From Antennarius striatus (lineage: Eukaryota > Chordata > Actinopteri > Lophiiformes > Antennariidae), in contig NC_090797.1 of NCBI RefSeq assembly GCF_040054535.1, positions 2,973,501-3,037,500 on the forward strand: a stretch of DNA of 64,000 nucleotides. The letters are read 5' to 3'. A program made the translations under genes and the position numbers. The notes beneath the pieces are model-generated. The model made no database searches, was not told where the DNA came from, and was given only the letters and a program-made list of their open reading frames with translations. How positions within the stretch are numbered: the first letter of the stretch is position 1; every line of letters starts with the position of its first letter. Below, piece after piece: positions 14,201 through 26,919 of the stretch.

Positions 14201-17200
14201 TAATACATTACGAAAAGGAAGTAAAATATAATCTCACCCCTTATCCATAACTCAATACATGTTTGTAACATAAAACAACCAACAACACCTTCTGCACTGA
14301 TTGCCCACCTTCTGTTGAGTTGTTTCTGCCCCGAGGACAAATTTACACCTGCAGAGCAACACAACAGTGTAAGTTGTGCTGATGGCTCTCAGACCTGACA
14401 GGGCTCTGTTTGTAGTTTACCCTGAAAGGTGAGGTCATTGTATCACAGAGCAATATGTTTGTGTTCAAAGGAAAGGAAATAACCTTTGAAAGTGAGTAAC
14501 AATTATTACATTGCTTTACAGCCATGTAGCATCGCATAAGAGGATACTTTTTTTTCTCACCTCATTTAGCAGCGTAAACAAACCTCTTATGTGGAATGCA
14601 TGCATCCTCCAGACAGTTTATCCTTGAAAAATAATTAGAAAATTCCACTTGTATATCAAAAATAAGGGTTTGAGATGTAAAAGTGTACCATTATACAGTA
14701 AATCACATCTTGTTTCTTCTCTGCACAATGCCCCAATGTTAACAAACCACCATATTTATCGTGGACTGCAAGACTCTTGAGCATCTCCATTCTCTCCCTA
14801 AGGTGTATCTTAGTCCAAATAATGTGAATGATTGTGGGATGCAGGGCCTTCTGTTCTCCTGGCCCTATTATCTTCTTCTGACAGGCCCATTACTCTAGTG
14901 AGGGAAAGATGAACGCCACCTGTCAAAGAAGAGTTAATTGTGTCTCTGGATGTGTAGTGAGAACAGATTCTCGTATGGTCAGACGGGACTCTCGCCACCT
15001 TTACCCGGTGTACAAGCTATCTGGGTATTTCTGGATTGTGCATGAGACAACAGAAAGAAAGGAAGAATAGGGAAAGGGCAGGGTGGTGTGTGAGAGAGGT
15101 AATTACTTGTCTTGCAAACATTCAGGTCAGTTAAACAGAAAAAGAAACTGACAAAAGTCCAGATTTCTTGGTCATGTCGTTGGGGCTTTCAGTAAGTTTG
15201 TTCTCTTGAATGTGACAATCTGTACTTGTCTCTGATGCACAGATTAATGGCTGTGAAGTGCAAGACAGAGAGAAAGCAGTCGCCTTGCTGTCAAGTGAAG
15301 AAACAAGGAACATCATACTGCTGGTGACAAGACCAGAAATCCAGGTAGACATATACACACCTACACAAGCTCTACAATACCATGACAGCCAGTGTCATGT
15401 CAAACAGCAGGATGCTAAGTGTCTTTCCCTTTCCTCCAAACTGTCAAAGTGTGTAGGGCTTCCACACACAAAGAGACAGAGGGAGAGAGAGAGAAAGACA
15501 GGGAGAGAGCAGACTTTGACAGAATGTTGTGATTTCAGCTCGAGGAGGAGGTTTGGCTTGATGAGGAGCAACAAGAACTTGTGGAGAAGCTGAAGATGGA
15601 GATTCTAGAAGAGAGGAGGAAGCAGAGGGAACGTAACAATGACAGGAGAGATGAGGTGAGTAGAAGATACAAAAAAGTTCGATAAAAGGGTTGAGGGATG
15701 TCAGAGAAAGTGGGTGGAAAGGGGGTGGGAAGGAAGGAAGGTAATCCTTTGAGGTAAAATCTGAAGGAAATATCCTAGATGAATGGGAATACCAACATCA
15801 CAAGGAAGGGAGGAAGATAGTAAGGATTCAAGTTAATATAACCTTACTATCATTTGGCTAGACTGGATTTTATTATGCCATCTTCAAATTCTTTCCTTCT
15901 ACAGTCTTGGTTGGGTAACCAAAACACATGGTTAAAGTTGGGGAGTTTTCAATGGTACTCTGAGGAAATCATGAACTGTAATAATTTGCTAGTCCATGAA
16001 ATTGCTTGAGAAGGACTAACTCTCCTTCATACACCAGCATCAAGTTGAAGAGGAGATGACAGACACAGCCACCTGCTCCTCCAACAATCAGGATAAAGAC
16101 AGTGGGTTTGGACGCAGTACAGACAGTCCAGAGTACCAACCACTGCTGGCTAGACTCCACAGAAGTATCCCGACCCACTGTTTGAGGGACAGATGGCGAG
16201 CAGAGCATCCGCACACAAGACGAGAAACTGTGGCGCAACAGGACGCCCAAGGTCCAAGGACTAAAACTCAAGGCCATGAAGGGGTAGCCAGCATTCGCAA
16301 TGGTGGAGGTGGGATCTTAGGTTTAGAGAATCGCTTCCAGCAACTGTTGGAGCTCAAGTGTCAAATCCGGAATGGAGGTGAATGTGGGGTGTACTCCATC
16401 CGACACAGTATAGAGTGTAGTCTGACGGAGCAAGGAGGAGGAGATGGAGATGACACAGATGATGTCGGAGCAGAGACTGGGGTAGAGCAGGAGTTGAGGA
16501 TGTTGAATGAGGAACTACGAAGCATTGAGCTTGAATGTCAGAGCATAATGCAGGCGCATCAGCTCCGCCAGAAACATCAGCTGGATGCTTCACAGCCCAT
16601 ACACTCCCCAGGATGGAGCCCCAAAGACAGAGACAAGCGACGAGGCAGGTTAGCCGACATCCACGAATATCCAGAGAGAACAGACAGCGATAAGATCCGA
16701 GAGAAAGACAGCTCCAGTGCCTACAACACAGCAGAGAGTGCCCGGTCGACACCATTAGGCGTAGAGAGGTCACCTGACCATTCCCTGCAGAGACACATCA
16801 GCATCACCAACCAGAAAAACCTCAGACTGGCTTCCTGCACACCCTCCAGTCCCATTGCTATCCCCAAATCCCAGGGGACACAAAGTTGCAGCAGGCCAAC
16901 AGACCCAAGTCCTGTTATCTCCAGTAGTCCAGACCAGAGCAACCCTTCCCGGTCCGAGTCAGACCCTGCCCTGCCTGCAGACGATGAGCGGTGTGAAAAG
17001 AAAGGAAGAACCAGAGAGTCCAGAAGGGGGCTTCCTTATGGTTCTTCATATCAGACAACACCCTATCATGGACAGGGAGGATCCAGGCAACTTCAGGTAG
17101 ATATAGAGAAAAACGATGTGTCAAACTAGTGCTGATAGGCAAGGACAGTTTTGCTAACATGTTTTCTATGTTGCAGAGCTACATGCAGCTGCTTCAACAG

Positions 17201-17749
17201 CACTCATCCCTGGAGTATTCCCAGAGCCAGTTGAGTCTGCTCAGTGTCTGTCGAGATCCTGCACAAAGGAGCGGACGGCCCGGGGAACCTCGTCTAGAGT
17301 GGAAGGTCAAAGTTCGTGCTGACGGCACACGCTATGTGGCCCGGAGGCCGGCTCGTGACCGCATCCTGAGAGAGAGGGCACTAAGAATCCGAGAAGAGAG
17401 GAGTGGTGGCATGACCACAGATGATGATGCTATGAGCGAGATGAAGATGGGCCGCTACTGGAGCAAAGAGGAGAGAAAGCAGCACTTAGCGAGAGCCAGG
17501 GAGCAAAGGAAGAGGCGGGAGTTCATGCAAAAAAGCCGTCTCGAGTGTTTGAGAGAGGGTCCGACAAGTGGAGCCGAGGGCAGGAAGGAGATCAATATCT
17601 TGGAGCTGAGTCACAAGAAAATGATGAAGAAACGAAACAAAAAGATCTTTGACAATTGGATGACCATCCAAGAACTCATGAGCCATGGGGCAAGAGTCCC
17701 AGAGGGTTCAAAAGTCCATAACGCCTTCCTATCCGTCACAACCGTCTAG
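7992..17749 (+). CDS. pdzrn4: PDZ domain-containing RING finger protein 4 (3' partial, 8 exons)
   Basis: Partial gene. Coding exons join 7992-8254, 8776-8878, 12120-12218, 13668-13730, 15243-15344, 15539-15655, 16038-17096 and 17177-17749, giving 792 residues plus a TAG stop. All junctions are GT-AG and all phases agree. Family members are putative E3 ubiquitin ligase scaffolds related to LNX (RING, TRAF-type zinc fingers, two PDZ domains). Visible here are the C-terminal half of PDZ1 (VNARDF through VVQVLRR), a linker with [18 protein letters not shown], a whole PDZ2 (carboxylate-binding loop KLGLTLCY, then [23 protein letters not shown]), a charged coiled-coil-like segment, a long low-complexity region, and a conserved basic C-terminal block ([40 protein letters not shown] equivalent). 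It ends in SVTTV, a class I PDZ ligand. I prefer PDZRN4 to the paralogue PDZRN3 because gxylt1, yaf2 and zcrb1 follow. Family assignment is very sure, the paralogue less so. RING and PDZ1 N-terminus lie outside the window. Confidence 0.9.
8776..8878 (+). CDS. pdzrn4: pdzrn4 exon: inter-PDZ linker
   Basis: The first base completes the serine codon split across the previous intron. The peptide [18 protein letters not shown] through EEFEYE is an acidic linker between PDZ1 and PDZ2, typical of PDZRN3/4. It ends in phase 0 before gtatgg. Confidence 0.88.
8879..12119 (+). other. pdzrn4: pdzrn4 intron, 3.2 kb
   Basis: No second exon seen. The only recognisable content is a transposon-terminus-like segment near 11722-11786, listed separately. 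The rest is AT-rich non-coding sequence. Confidence 0.8.
11722..11786. mobile_element. Terminal fragment of a TcMar/Tigger-like DNA transposon
   Basis: The segment contains atttagtgaagccg and ends agggattactgta. Read from the end inward it starts with TA then CAGTAATCCCT, which is the form of a pogo/Tigger-type terminal inverted repeat beside a TA target site. A related end occurs at 53149-53227. Only one terminus is recognisable, so the copy looks truncated or badly decayed. Family assignment is from memory of fish repeats. Confidence 0.45.
12120..12218 (+). CDS. pdzrn4: pdzrn4 exon: start of PDZ2
   Basis: Symmetric phase-0 exon of 33 codons. It begins [28 protein letters not shown] is the PDZ carboxylate-binding loop and first core strand. 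It ends TGIYVSQ before gtagaa. Confidence 0.92.
12219..13667 (+). other. pdzrn4: pdzrn4 intron, 1.4 kb
   Basis: AT-rich intron with a purine stretch (a/g repeats near 12568-12592). I see no further exon or RNA gene. A 98-codon open frame at 13338-13634 lacks splice signals and recognisable similarity. Confidence 0.8.
13668..13730 (+). CDS. pdzrn4: pdzrn4 exon: middle of PDZ2
   Basis: A 21-codon phase-0 exon encoding [20 protein letters not shown] plus [12 protein letters not shown] is the canonical PDZ turn before the strand carrying VNG/ING. Flanks are tgtgcag and gtgtgt. Confidence 0.92.
13731..15242 (+). other. pdzrn4: pdzrn4 intron, 1.5 kb
   Basis: Ordinary AT-rich intronic sequence ending in the acceptor gatgcacag. 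I see no repeats or other features worth naming. Confidence 0.8.
15243..15344 (+). CDS. pdzrn4: pdzrn4 exon: end of PDZ2
   Basis: A 34-codon phase-0 exon. It encodes [18 protein letters not shown], the binding-groove helix, then [11 protein letters not shown], the last strand of PDZ2. Confidence 0.92.
15539..15655 (+). CDS. pdzrn4: pdzrn4 exon: acidic helical segment after PDZ2
   Basis: A 39-codon phase-0 exon encoding [20 protein letters not shown] and then [19 protein letters not shown]. The charge pattern suggests a long helix or coiled coil. The donor is a consensus gtgagt. Confidence 0.88.
15656..16037 (+). other. pdzrn4: pdzrn4 intron, 0.38 kb
   Basis: Short intron between a gtgagt donor and a cacaccag-type acceptor, with a purine-rich gg(g/a)aa stretch near 15715-15745. 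Nothing else is seen. Confidence 0.8.
16038..17096 (+). CDS. pdzrn4: pdzrn4 large exon: disordered region with conserved helical patch
   Basis: A 353-codon phase-0 exon. Conserved family islands are [14 protein letters not shown] near the start, [17 protein letters not shown] in the middle, the leucine-rich helix [19 protein letters not shown], and [19 protein letters not shown]. Between them the sequence is Ser/Pro/Arg-rich and probably disordered, with little similarity expected outside fish. Translation stays open through to the donor gtagat at 17097. Confidence 0.9.
17177..17749 (+). CDS. pdzrn4: pdzrn4 terminal coding exon
   Basis: Phase-0 start [20 protein letters not shown] after ttgcag. 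It continues through [20 protein letters not shown] and the basic block [20 protein letters not shown]. The protein ends [11 protein letters not shown] followed by TAG. SVTTV fits the class I PDZ-ligand pattern S/T-x-hydrophobic. This is the most strongly conserved part of the gene after PDZ2. Confidence 0.93.
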   Translation, partial: SYMQLLQQHSSLEYSQSQLSLLSVCRDPAQRSGRPGEPRLEWKVKVRADGTRYVARRPARDRILRERALRIREERSGGMTTDDDAMSEMKMGRYWSKEERKQHLARAREQRKRREFMQKSRLECLREGPTSGAEGRKEINILELSHKKMMKKRNKKIFDNWMTIQELMSHGARVPEGSKVHNAFLSVTTV

Positions 17750-18780
17750 CAGATGTACCGAGTACTGCAGAACACCAGGTAGCCTGCATTTCAGGAACTA
17801 CTCCATTACATTAAAAAACATTATCAGCTTGTGATATTATGTAAGTCACTGCTGAGGAATTCTGTAGCATACCTGAAGCAACTCAAGAACACTTTGACTC
17901 TATCATTTTAACAAAACCTCAGCCATTAAAAACCTGCTTTTACATTGGATTTTGCTACTGAACTGTCTTCCGATGGTGGAAGTTTTTTGGCAGCACATTA
18001 ATTCAAACACATTCACATGGAAAAGTGAAGAACCAGCACTGTAACTTCATGAATGCTATGTATTGTGTCTCCAGACTCTCCACTGTTGGGTTTCATTGTG
18101 AAACAATTTTGCCTCACTCAAGGTGTCATTTTTTTTATAATGGGAAAAATACAATATTTTTCACATTTTGTAAAATGTAATTTTTTTGTAAGGAATTTTC
18201 TACACTGAACGTCAATGTACTGTAAACATTTGTAATTTCCTATTTAAGCTCATATCAACAAACCATTGAGGTCAGCATGGACACTTTTTTGTAGCCTACA
18301 CTGTACGCCAGACCTACAGCAGAAACCTAACAGCAACAAAACACTACTAGAAAAGTCTGAACACTAATTTAAAGGACTTGAAACATCAAAAGTCACTGCA
18401 AAAGCTCATATTATTCATGAACGGTTTTACCTCAACTTGCATTTTAAGTGGTTGAACACCTGGTTAATTCAAACATTAACAAGTAGCTCTTGAGTCAGTT
18501 CCATTACTGCAAAAACAAATGTGTGTGAATTACGTTTAATGTGTTATATAGATTCATATTTATATTGTTTACCATTAATTCTATTTATTGTAAATTAATT
18601 TTTATGCTCTGTCTGACCAGTGTGGCCAAGACATTTCAAGGCACTGTCAAGAAAATGTACCATGTTTGCAGCCTCTTAACACAATTCTGCTGCTTTTCAC
18701 TGTAAAGTTCATTGAAGAGGCCTTGAGTTCAGTCTTCGTTAATGGTGGCATTTGTAATAAAAAAAATCATCAGAACAAGA
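17750..18780 (+). other. pdzrn4: pdzrn4 3' UTR
   Basis: AT-rich sequence directly after the stop codon, without conserved coding potential. It runs to a canonical AATAAA near 18756. Several T-rich and ATTTA-like patches are present, as is common in 3' UTRs. The cleavage position is inferred, not seen. Confidence 0.55.
18756..18761 (+). terminator. pdzrn4: pdzrn4 polyadenylation signal (AATAAA)
   Basis: Canonical AATAAA followed by more A residues, about 1 kb after the stop. A weaker ATTAAA lies at 17925-17930 and could serve a short 3' UTR isoform. Confidence 0.5.
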
Positions 18781-19685
18781 AAATTATACGATTTCACATT
18801 TAATTCATTTTAACCTTCACATATTAATCATTTGGGTAACCACCATTTAGACATTTTTGCTGCTTAATAGTAAAAAAAATTATTTATGATACATTTCCAG
18901 TATCATATATTATCATTGGGATGGGTGGAGGTTGTTTGTGTGTGATGGTGATGGAGGTGGGTTGTCCATTTAGTGAGGAGGGGGGGAATCAAAGCTAAAC
19001 TAGACTCCATTTCAAAGCATAAAGACGACGCCGGCGTCTCCACATCCCCTGTCAATCTGCTGTGTCTGTCCACAGCTCAGTGAACTGAGGAATTAATGAG
19101 ACATCAGACTAGCATCCCCAACACCATGCATGATATTAAATCAGGTAAGCACTGCACCCACTTTTCTCACAACCACCCATCTCCTTGTATAAAATCCAAC
19201 CAGGTTATATTTGTGCCACAGGCTCTTTGCAGTCAATCTGGTATTATGAATGATTAATCCCAGTGTGCATAGCAAAGATAATTGAATGTACTTGAATGTT
19301 GACTTCTTGGTGGTAGCCTGTACTAATATCAGCTCGGATATCCATATGTGTACGAAGAACAATCGTATTACTGGTATACATGGCTTAATGCAGAGGCGTA
19401 GAGGCTTAGGTTGTATGCAAGCTTCAGGGATCAAGATATCAAATTAAAATTGAACACCTCCAAATAAGAATGTAGAATATGTTCAGGCAAGAGAGACCTT
19501 GCGTTGTTTTCATGTTTTGTAACTGAAGTCAACATAATTATTTGTAAAAAAAGAGTTTTTTAAGACAATTAAATACTATATTTAAATTTATATGATGAAT
19601 GCACTCACTGCTAATTGCCTGATATCTGAGCACCCCTCCACTGTTGGAACATTAATAGAAAGAAAAGTCAAAGCTAAGTCTTTAC

Positions 19686-19805
19686 CTGTGGGAGAGAATA
19701 GCATTTATCTCCACGGATGTCCAGACACTGGTGGAGGCAGCGGCCGATGACTCTGCTGACCCAGACGAAGCTGAAGAGGAGGATGAGGTGATGAATCTGG
19801 TGAAT
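19686..19805 (-). other. Exon-like segment with consensus splice sites (unassigned)
   Basis: On the minus strand a 120-nt segment lies between a good acceptor (ccacatgtttcag) and a consensus donor (CAG|gtaaag). It is open in at least two frames. One reads a hydrophobic start followed by RVIGRCLHQCLDIRGDKCY, which I do not recognise. No partner exons could be found. It may be a lncRNA exon, an exon of an unrecognised gene, or chance. Confidence 0.22.
19722..19757. repeat. Short dispersed repeat, copy A
   Basis: This 36-bp stretch, from cagacactggtgg to gcggccgatgactctgct, resembles 26920-26952. The two share an exact 18-mer and differ elsewhere by one substitution, a 3-bp gap and one or two adjoining mismatches. 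It lies inside the exon-like segment above. Confidence 0.4.
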
Positions 19806-22800
19806 CTGAAACATGTGGGTGGAAGAGAATTACATTTTAAAGACAACATTATATACTGTATATATTGAAAACAACAAAAAACATTATAAATATAAATCAA
19901 AAGCAACAGCTTGGTCAGGATAACATTATTTTAATGCCCGGAGGAATCTTGTTGATTTAATAGTTATTGTCGGTGAAGACAGAGGTAAAAGTGTGTTGGA
20001 AACCTAAAAACTCTTTAGGATGTGCCACCAAACATTACAGGAATATATGAAACCAGTATATCCTCCCTTCCCTTCAATCATTCCTCTCATCTAGATCTAC
20101 CTCATTCAAATTCCAACAGCTGAGCGGCCCGGCGCTGCTCAGCAGTACACATGAAGCAGCTCAGTATCCTGGTAGTGTTTAATCCTACAATGCCTTTGAA
20201 GCAGATGTGAATGTGTGAGACTAGAACAAAGTCTGCTTTATTTTATTTTTTTAAATCGAGACTCGCTTTTGACAACGTAACAGGAAGTAGGGTACTTCCT
20301 GTCCTGGAGTTTGCAGCAAAAAACACGAGGAAAAGTAGAATTCAATGAAACATTTCTAATTTGTGACGTTCAGCAATAGTTTCTCACTTTATCGGGGTGC
20401 ACTGTCCCACACGGGATTACATAAAGGATGTCATTTGTAAAAAAAATTTCCACATTCAGCGAAGTAAAAGCATTTACACAAACAAAATTGCAGACCTACA
20501 GGCTCTCTCCTTACCCCTGGTAGGGTTCTCTTGGTGACAGCACAGCGATGACAGTTGGCAGCAGGTTATTATTTCACACATGAATTAATCAACTGCGACA
20601 GAAGCTGTGCAGCTTGAACGTAGACGCGTCCCTTACGTCTCCAGTCTGACAAAGACAGCCTCCAGCAGCATCCAGGGAGAGAGAGCAGTCAGTTCAATGG
20701 AAAACACCTGGGACAATTAGCTCTCTCTCCATGGCCCCATTTCCTGAACCCTCCCTACTCTTTCCTGTCACCAAAAGCAAATTGAATGGAAAAAAAATCC
20801 ACATTTTTATCATGATTTTGTGACAAGATGAAGTAGTAGTGAGATATGGCATGCATTCAATTTACTAATTGGGATAAAATATTCTAAAGCCGAGATGAAA
20901 GAGCATTTTTCGAGCAGGTAGCGTTGGTATTGTGATTTATTTCAGGGTGAAACAGGCAGACAAGACTGAACGTCAGGAGGAAATTGATGTCGACATTGAA
21001 AAGCGGTCGTGTCGGAACAAACGTGAGGCATTACAGGGATGCTATTATTTTAAACGAGAGAGAACTTCCTGTCTGCTTCAAAAAACCTCCATCACCACCG
21101 TTCAGCGGTGCGGGCAGACACGCAGCTCCAACCGCACGAGGTGGGTTAATGATGACAACATGACAAACTGTTGTGGGGTGGCTAACGAATGGATCTCAGC
21201 TGAAAAGAAAAAAAAAAAAGATTTATAGGCGAATCTGATTGGTTGAAATTGGTTGGTGCATGCCTGTGTGTAATCCTGTGTGTTTGTTGTGTTTCGTAGG
21301 GAGGAAACAGATTATAACACAAGGTAATTGATTTTTTTATTAGCTTTTTTTAGCATACATATTATATAGCGGCACAATAAGATAATAAGATGTTTGTGAT
21401 TTAGAAGGTTTAAAAAACAAAAAAAAAACAAGCCTCTGGGTGGAAATGGGTTCATTTGCATCTCCACACCTTCGCAAGAAGACCTGAATGAGTAATGGGG
21501 CCTCCCATCCCAGCCGATACCACTCAGGGGCCCCTTGAGCGTGGTAATCAACTCCCCACCGCTCCGGTTGAAGTTGGCGAGTGATAAACAGCAGAAGGCG
21601 GCGGTGTCACCAGGTTTTGCTCGTATCTATTTTGCGGTGAAGGAGGGCAGAACGCAGACAAATAAAAGTAAAGTAGAAACGAGTTCTCCGTCGTGCATCT
21701 GTGCAATCGTGAATGTTACCGAACAAACGTTGTTTATCGAGCCAACTGCAGCCAACTCTGTTATAAACTATCGCATGCAGCACAATCAAGAGTCTAACGG
21801 AGGAAATGACTAAGTACGGTGGGGTAATTACTGATAATTTTACATTCATTAAACCTCTATTCATGACCTCAATTATGTGCTAATGGCTCACTCAGACTTC
21901 CAATTAGCAAAATGGATATTTTTCACTATTTTTTCCATCACAAAGGACGACAAACTGTACTCTTGTGGAACTTCAGTCAGTTTCAAAGATAATTTTCACC
22001 ATTTTTCTCTGCATTAATTGCACTCTAGGCCTTTTTCCACAAAATCTGTGTTATGAACTAGATTTTTACTGTCTTGCTCCAAGGCCCGTCTGAAAGGAAC
22101 TGTGGTATTGAAATATTTTGGGAACATCTGGCGTCAACCTTGCCACCCATGTGTCTTTTACAGCTAGACCATTCCCTTCCCGCTCATTTTAAGCGAAACA
22201 GAGAAGCCATTGTCGGGTTCCAACCGATGAGCAGCTGGCCATCGCCACCGCAGACAATGCGACATAATAGCCTCTCGCCTTAGAATGGTACCTCTTGCCG
22301 AGCTGAGAGAGTAAATGTGGCTCAACTTGTGTTTAATGGGCAATATAAAACATTCAGAGGATGGGATGGAACACAGATAGAAGACCTGGGGTAGCAGGGA
22401 GTGAAAAAATCGACAGCGGCTTTACAGGATTTTTCTGAGGGGAAGAATGGAGACCCTACCAAAGCTTAGCCGTCGCCTTTTGATGATTTTCTATTGGATG
22501 AATTGAAAAACTTGGCATGTACTCAATACAGTCTTTATTATGCCTCCATGCTGGAAAAAATGTTTCTAGGTCACGTGTAAATTCCCCCAATTCATGTAAT
22601 TTAATGTGTAGTAAGTATTAGGCTTTTATTGTGAAAGGTCAAGATCAAAACAACGTGATACTTCTGTGTTTTATTGTTTATCAATGACCATATATACTAA
22701 TAGACATACAGTAGTGCTGCCATGGTTTGGATTTGGTTTTTCCAGTTTTATTTTGACAGATTTTTTTTTTAACTTCCTCCTTATAGTTCATTCTTTGCCA

Positions 22801-25800
22801 GCCATTTGGTGTTGTCTTTATTTACTGAGTTGGAGACAGGATATCACCCAGCTAGGATAGTATAGATGCTTGGCAGCACAGTTTATTCCAGGATATTAGA
22901 CAACTAAATATCTTTATGTATAATATAGTATAATATGAAACATTAGCATCGATATTGTCTCAGTAAAGATATTGAGAGCTGGTTGCAGCTTGAGTCATAA
23001 TCCAGCCTATCTGACACCTGCTTTACCCTGGGAGAAGCATCCTCTGTCTCGGCCTCTCCTATGGGGTTACAGCTTTGGTTTGCCGGTGATGTGTTCAACT
23101 ATTGATCTGGCTGACTGCTCCCTATCTTTCCCAGTTATTACTGGTTTACTGCAGGCGTCCTGATGGGCTCAGCGGTTTCAAGTGTTGCGTTGGGAATACT
23201 ATCTCTGCCATGCTTGGGGGAATTCAGCTTTTCTTTAGCAGAGAAGGAATGGATGAAAAAAAAATCTTTTTCATACAAAATAGTTTTCTATTAAATGTTC
23301 ACTTAAAAGGCAATAATTCATCTCAGTAACATAAGAATGGAAGTATGAATGAAATATTCTGTTGTTCAATGCCAGGCATCCGTTTAAATACCGGCACAAT
23401 ATTCACTTTCTCTTTGGAAGCAAGCGCTGCATTTTCAACAGTAATTTGATAACCTGTTGTTAAAGTGGCCAAATCAGCAGCAGGGATTCTAAGTCATGCT
23501 AACAACATGACCTTGTGTCAATATCAATCCACCCTCCTACCGCTGTGAGTTGCTATATGTCAGAAAAAGATCTTGCTTAGGCCATAATTGATCCAGATCT
23601 TGATCTGTAAGTTAACATTTTACCCTGATCAAGTTGTCAGTTGTTGCAGTTCATTAAAATTGAATGATTTAGGTGGGAATAAAAGACCACGTGGCAGAAA
23701 TATGCAGAAAATGACTGAAAGCGTGGATTAAATATGAAAGTAAAAAAGAAATCATTTGCATTGTGGTGTAGACGTCTGCGGATCCTTTTAACAAAGTCTA
23801 TCGACCATATGGATCACTGGATACGTGAAGTGTTTTCGCCAAGCCACTCCATCCTCCATGAAAGGCTCCCACGATGGCCTTCTTGGAAACGGGAGCCCTA
23901 ACCAAGTGTCATTAAGGCTCTGATGAAAGCAAATTGATTTCAGTGGCAAGAGGTTTTTTCCAGAAGGACAAGAGTCTCTGTGAGATTATCTTATACAAGG
24001 AAAAGGATGTGTTCCATTTATTTATTTATCTTTCCTCCCATAATGCACAGATGGTGCTGCCTCCTTCTACAATCCCTGTGAACCTGTGAAAAATGAGGAA
24101 AGGAAATTAGACCAAAAAACCGGGTCCCACTCTGAGTAATTGGTCGGGTTTTACAAGAGGCTGCGCTGAGCCGTCGCTGGGATTTAGGAAAAATACCAAA
24201 CAGCAAATTAACAGTAAAGGCCATAAAAGGTGTTCCATCTGTGTTGGCTTTACACTTGTGACAAATTAGATGATTATTTCCAAATAAAAGTCTCAAAAGG
24301 TGCCCCTGACAACAGCCTCGGAGATCGACCTGCTCAAGAACGAGGCAACAACTGAGCTAAATGCTAATTCGCTGACGTTCGCAGGTATTGCACACGCTAA
24401 CAATTTTAGTTTTCGCATGTTATCATGCTAACGTTTATTAATTAACAAAAACGCACGGAATGAGATGGATGGGAATGTCATGTACTGCGCAGGTCATTAG
24501 CCAAAATAATTTCAAGCTAATGGCACGAGATGAACAGAAATGGAATCATCAAAGTTATTAGAATTCATCCTGGGGGGAGCATTAGTCATCCGTTGCATAT
24601 CTTGACTGCTGGATGTGTATATAAGGAACAATTAAAGGATAAATCAGTTTGTTTCTCCCTGCATTGATGGATCTGTTAGCGTAAACACAGCTATCTCAGA
24701 TATTCACAGTTCATGCTCAAATTTCTTTCTGGTTTCACAAATTCCCCTTTGGAATGAATAATTATTTCATGAAGTCATTAATTATTAACTTCATCTCAAC
24801 TCTCCTTTGCCAAAAATGTGAACTTAAAAGAAATTTAAATCCTCTAGATAGGGTGTGCTGTGGTGTAACAAGGCCTGGACGACTCATTCTGTCATAACGG
24901 TTGAGAACAGCGTGTAACTATTCAAAAGTACACGTCCAGACGTATTTTACAGCAAATGAAAGATGTTTTGAAGGTTGAAGTCTATAATAGCTTCATCTAG
25001 GAAAAGGAAAGTGAGTGCAAATAAAGGTAAAAACCCAAGAAACCTCAATGAATATCAAACGACTTTAGAACCAGAGAAGCTTATTTGAGAACATGACAGG
25101 GACGCGTACGCGGTGAAGATCGATTACGCTCATTAACTGCTTCAAACAGAAGAGCTCTGTAAATATCAACTGAACCGACAGTCAATAAAGACAAACTCGG
25201 CGAGTTCCATGTGTTGTATTTGTCTCCAGCGCTTAAAGAAAAAACTTGCAGCCGCCTTACGCGATGATCGATTGAGTCGCGGTTGCGAATTTGTCGCCAC
25301 TCGGCCGCGTGGACAGATTGCTGTTGTCAGGCGGACCCTCTAATGATTTGACGCTGTAATATTCTCTTGTGTAATTGCTATTTGACAAAGTGAGGCTGAG
25401 CAGTGCGTTGGTCTCCACATCTGTGCGTGAGTTTGCAGAAATGTCTGCAAGGAAAGCATCGTGGTTCAAAAAGCTGGAAATGTAGAACTGTCTCTGCAAA
25501 CAGCGGGACATTATTGTCGTTCCTGAAAACTGTAAGCAGACAGTCGATCAATTCACACTTTTATTCAAACCCCTTCCAAAATTCAACGGGTTTTCCCCTG
25601 TTTTATGTCCAATCTTGAGTCGTCATGGCATTTTTAATCTTCATACAGAAAAACAAACTAAAAAACAAACATAGTGAAGTAAATACGACTCCCACCTCCA
25701 AATGTTGGTTTATTTTTTGTTGTTACGAACGGACAGAAAAGTCTCCTTATAATTCAAGGTGTTCCTCTCCTGCCCGGCTTAAAATCTCGGTGCCTTTCCT

Positions 25801-26919
25801 TTTCCCCAGATGGTAGCCCCCCTGCAGGGCTCTTTGTAATCATGTAATCAATTCATTCACTAGATGGAACCTGCTTAAATCTCCCTTACCTCTCTGTTCT
25901 CCTTGGGGTGTTGAGGCCAACCGGTAACCGATAAGCCAAGGTGGAACAAATGCAACACATCCCCCAATCCTTCATCGGGAATCGAGCGAAAGACCTGAGG
26001 AACGCCACGGCGGAGAAAGATTGACAAGACTATTAACAGCGAAACGCCGCAAACGTGTGTGTGTACAAACATGCACATGTACACATATATGCTCGTGCAA
26101 ACACGCTAAGGGCACATGTAGACAACTTCTATCTCTTGGGGCCTTTACTTTTCTCTCCCGGTGTGTGAATCACGGGGGTCCACCTGTCTGCGATGGGAGT
26201 CAACACACAATCTAAATGCAAATGGTTAACGGTTTCTTCTGTAGCCCTCAGCCTCCAAGGATTCCACACACTCCCACCAGACATTCAAACCTTTATTAGC
26301 TTAGAAGGGAGACGATCACAGGTACGATCAAATAATTAAAGCTGCATTTTGAAACCCTCTATTGTCGCCGCTTCTCTCTGAAGGGGGCTGAGAGTCTCCA
26401 TCGCTTCAAGTCTTTGTTAAGTCCTCTAACAAAAGGCGCTTATTTGCTTGAGTGTTAATATTAAAGGCCCAGTGGATATTTCACATTGTATATTGTAATC
26501 ATCTTCCCTGTGACTTGCTTTTGTAAGAGTTATTCCAATACGTATTTGTGTCTCTCCCTTCTTTGCAAGCTGGAAGAAAAGCTTAATTACATTTTAATGG
26601 TGGTGTAGGCATTTAACCTTTTCTGACACCAATATATTAGCCGCTCTCCTTGTTCAATATGAACACCAGGGAATATATCCTCAGAGCAAGACCAATTACT
26701 GGTGGCCACTCTCTACTCGCTCGCTCATTGTGTGACGAGTCCGACACAGAGGAAGCTGTTTCTAGTGGGTTTAATATCGAGTTATCTCTAATACTTGAGG
26801 TAAAATTTCTTTTAACTGGTAATTAAGGTGATTTCAAGACCCCGACTGGGACTGGAGCATGACGATTCCAACACTTCTTTACGAGATAGGATGATATAAT
26901 CTGTCAGGAAGTCTGGAAA

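Noticed and set aside
16354..16773. 139-codon minus strand frame
   Set aside because: Shadow of the long pdzrn4 exon on the other strand. The sense frame carries the family motifs.
11389..19061. A 16-base word (cccctgtcaatctgct) seen both near 11390 and 19046
   Set aside because: An exact 16-mer repeat is expected about once by chance in a window this size and the flanks do not match.
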